A stretch of DNA of 64,000 nucleotides from Pseudomonas sp. MIACH. Lineage in GTDB: Bacteria > Pseudomonadota > Gammaproteobacteria > Pseudomonadales > Pseudomonadaceae. This document shows, piece by piece, positions 63,990 through 64,000 of the stretch. The stretch spans positions 1 through 64,000 of the forward strand of contig NZ_LHVO01000027.1 of assembly GCF_001269925.1 (NCBI RefSeq). Direction: 5' to 3'. The position numbers and the translations under genes are program-made. Below the pieces are notes generated by a model. The model was not told the DNA's origin. It saw nothing but the letters and a program-made list of their open reading frames with translations, and did no database searches. Every line of letters starts with the position of its first letter. Position 1 is the first letter of the stretch.

Positions 63990-64000
63990 ATGAGCGCCAG
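63990..64000 (+). CDS. bioB: Biotin synthase, first codons only (partial)
   Basis: ATG at 63990 with AAGGA about 7 bp upstream opens MSA before the window ends. The divergent comF neighbour and the start match Pseudomonas bioB, so the call rests on synteny and three codons. An imperfect palindrome ATGTAAAC-N5-GTTTGTAT at 63860-63880, inside the first comF codons, may be an operator (BirA-type sites contain TGTAAAC). Confidence 0.5.

Overview
The window is chromosomal DNA from a fluorescent Pseudomonas, most likely of the P. fluorescens group. The evidence is the high G+C coding sequence, the many REP/REPIN palindromes built on GTGGGAGGGGGCTTGC-type and TAGGAGCGAGCTTGCTCGCG-type cores, and gene order that (from memory of P. 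aeruginosa PAO1) matches two separate PAO1 regions: the PA5396-PA5421 glycine betaine block and the PA0462-PA0500 block (cre, fiu, glcB, modE, comF, bioB). No tRNA, rRNA, CRISPR array, transposase or prophage was seen.

Layout. 1-2.4 kb: an orphan AAA-type ATPase, a DUF3010 gene broken by a frameshift in a G run, and a small LprI-like secreted protein. 2.6-10.3 kb: the dimethylglycine operon (divergent M19-type protein, DUF5943 protein, dgcA, dgcB, etfA, etfB). 10.3-21.4 kb: thirteen minus-strand genes for a compact, non-canonical type II secretion/type IV pilus-like machine. It has a lipoprotein secretin, PilP/O/N/M-like proteins, a GspE ATPase, GspF, four pseudopilin-like proteins and a lytic transglycosylase, with an AA10 lytic polysaccharide monooxygenase (LPMO) encoded inside it. 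21.5-22.1 kb: a non-coding repeat array with five perfect DnaA-box sequences. 22.3-36.1 kb: glycine betaine demethylase (gbcA and gbcB, divergent), a threonine aldolase, a TraX-like membrane protein, then glyA-soxBDAG-purU-fdhA ending in a strong terminator. 36.1-38.0 kb: a lower-G+C patch with a probable toxin/immunity pair and a DUF3757 protein. 38.1-41.0 kb: an ECF sigma/anti-sigma pair, DUF2780 protein and acyltransferase. 41.2-45.2 kb: a retropepsin-like protein and creBCD. 45.4-51.6 kb: GST, small membrane protein, PepSY reductase-like protein and fiuA-fiuR-fiuI (xenosiderophore uptake with sigma/anti-sigma control). 51.6-64 kb: DnaQ-like exonuclease, cNMP/CBS/DUF294 protein, lone receiver, glcB, gcvR-like, rarD, srkA, phoX, modE, comF and the first codons of bioB.

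How it fits together. The two catabolic blocks form one pathway. GbcAB demethylates glycine betaine to dimethylglycine, and DgcAB with a dedicated ETF takes dimethylglycine to sarcosine. SoxBDAG then makes glycine plus 5,10-methylene-THF, GlyA interconverts glycine and serine, and PurU and FdhA handle the one-carbon units and formaldehyde. The LPMO secretion cluster lies between the two halves of this pathway. It is the best candidate for a poorly described system: a small dedicated exporter carrying its own chitin-active cargo. The DnaA-box repeat array and the toxin/immunity pair are the other two items most worth following up.
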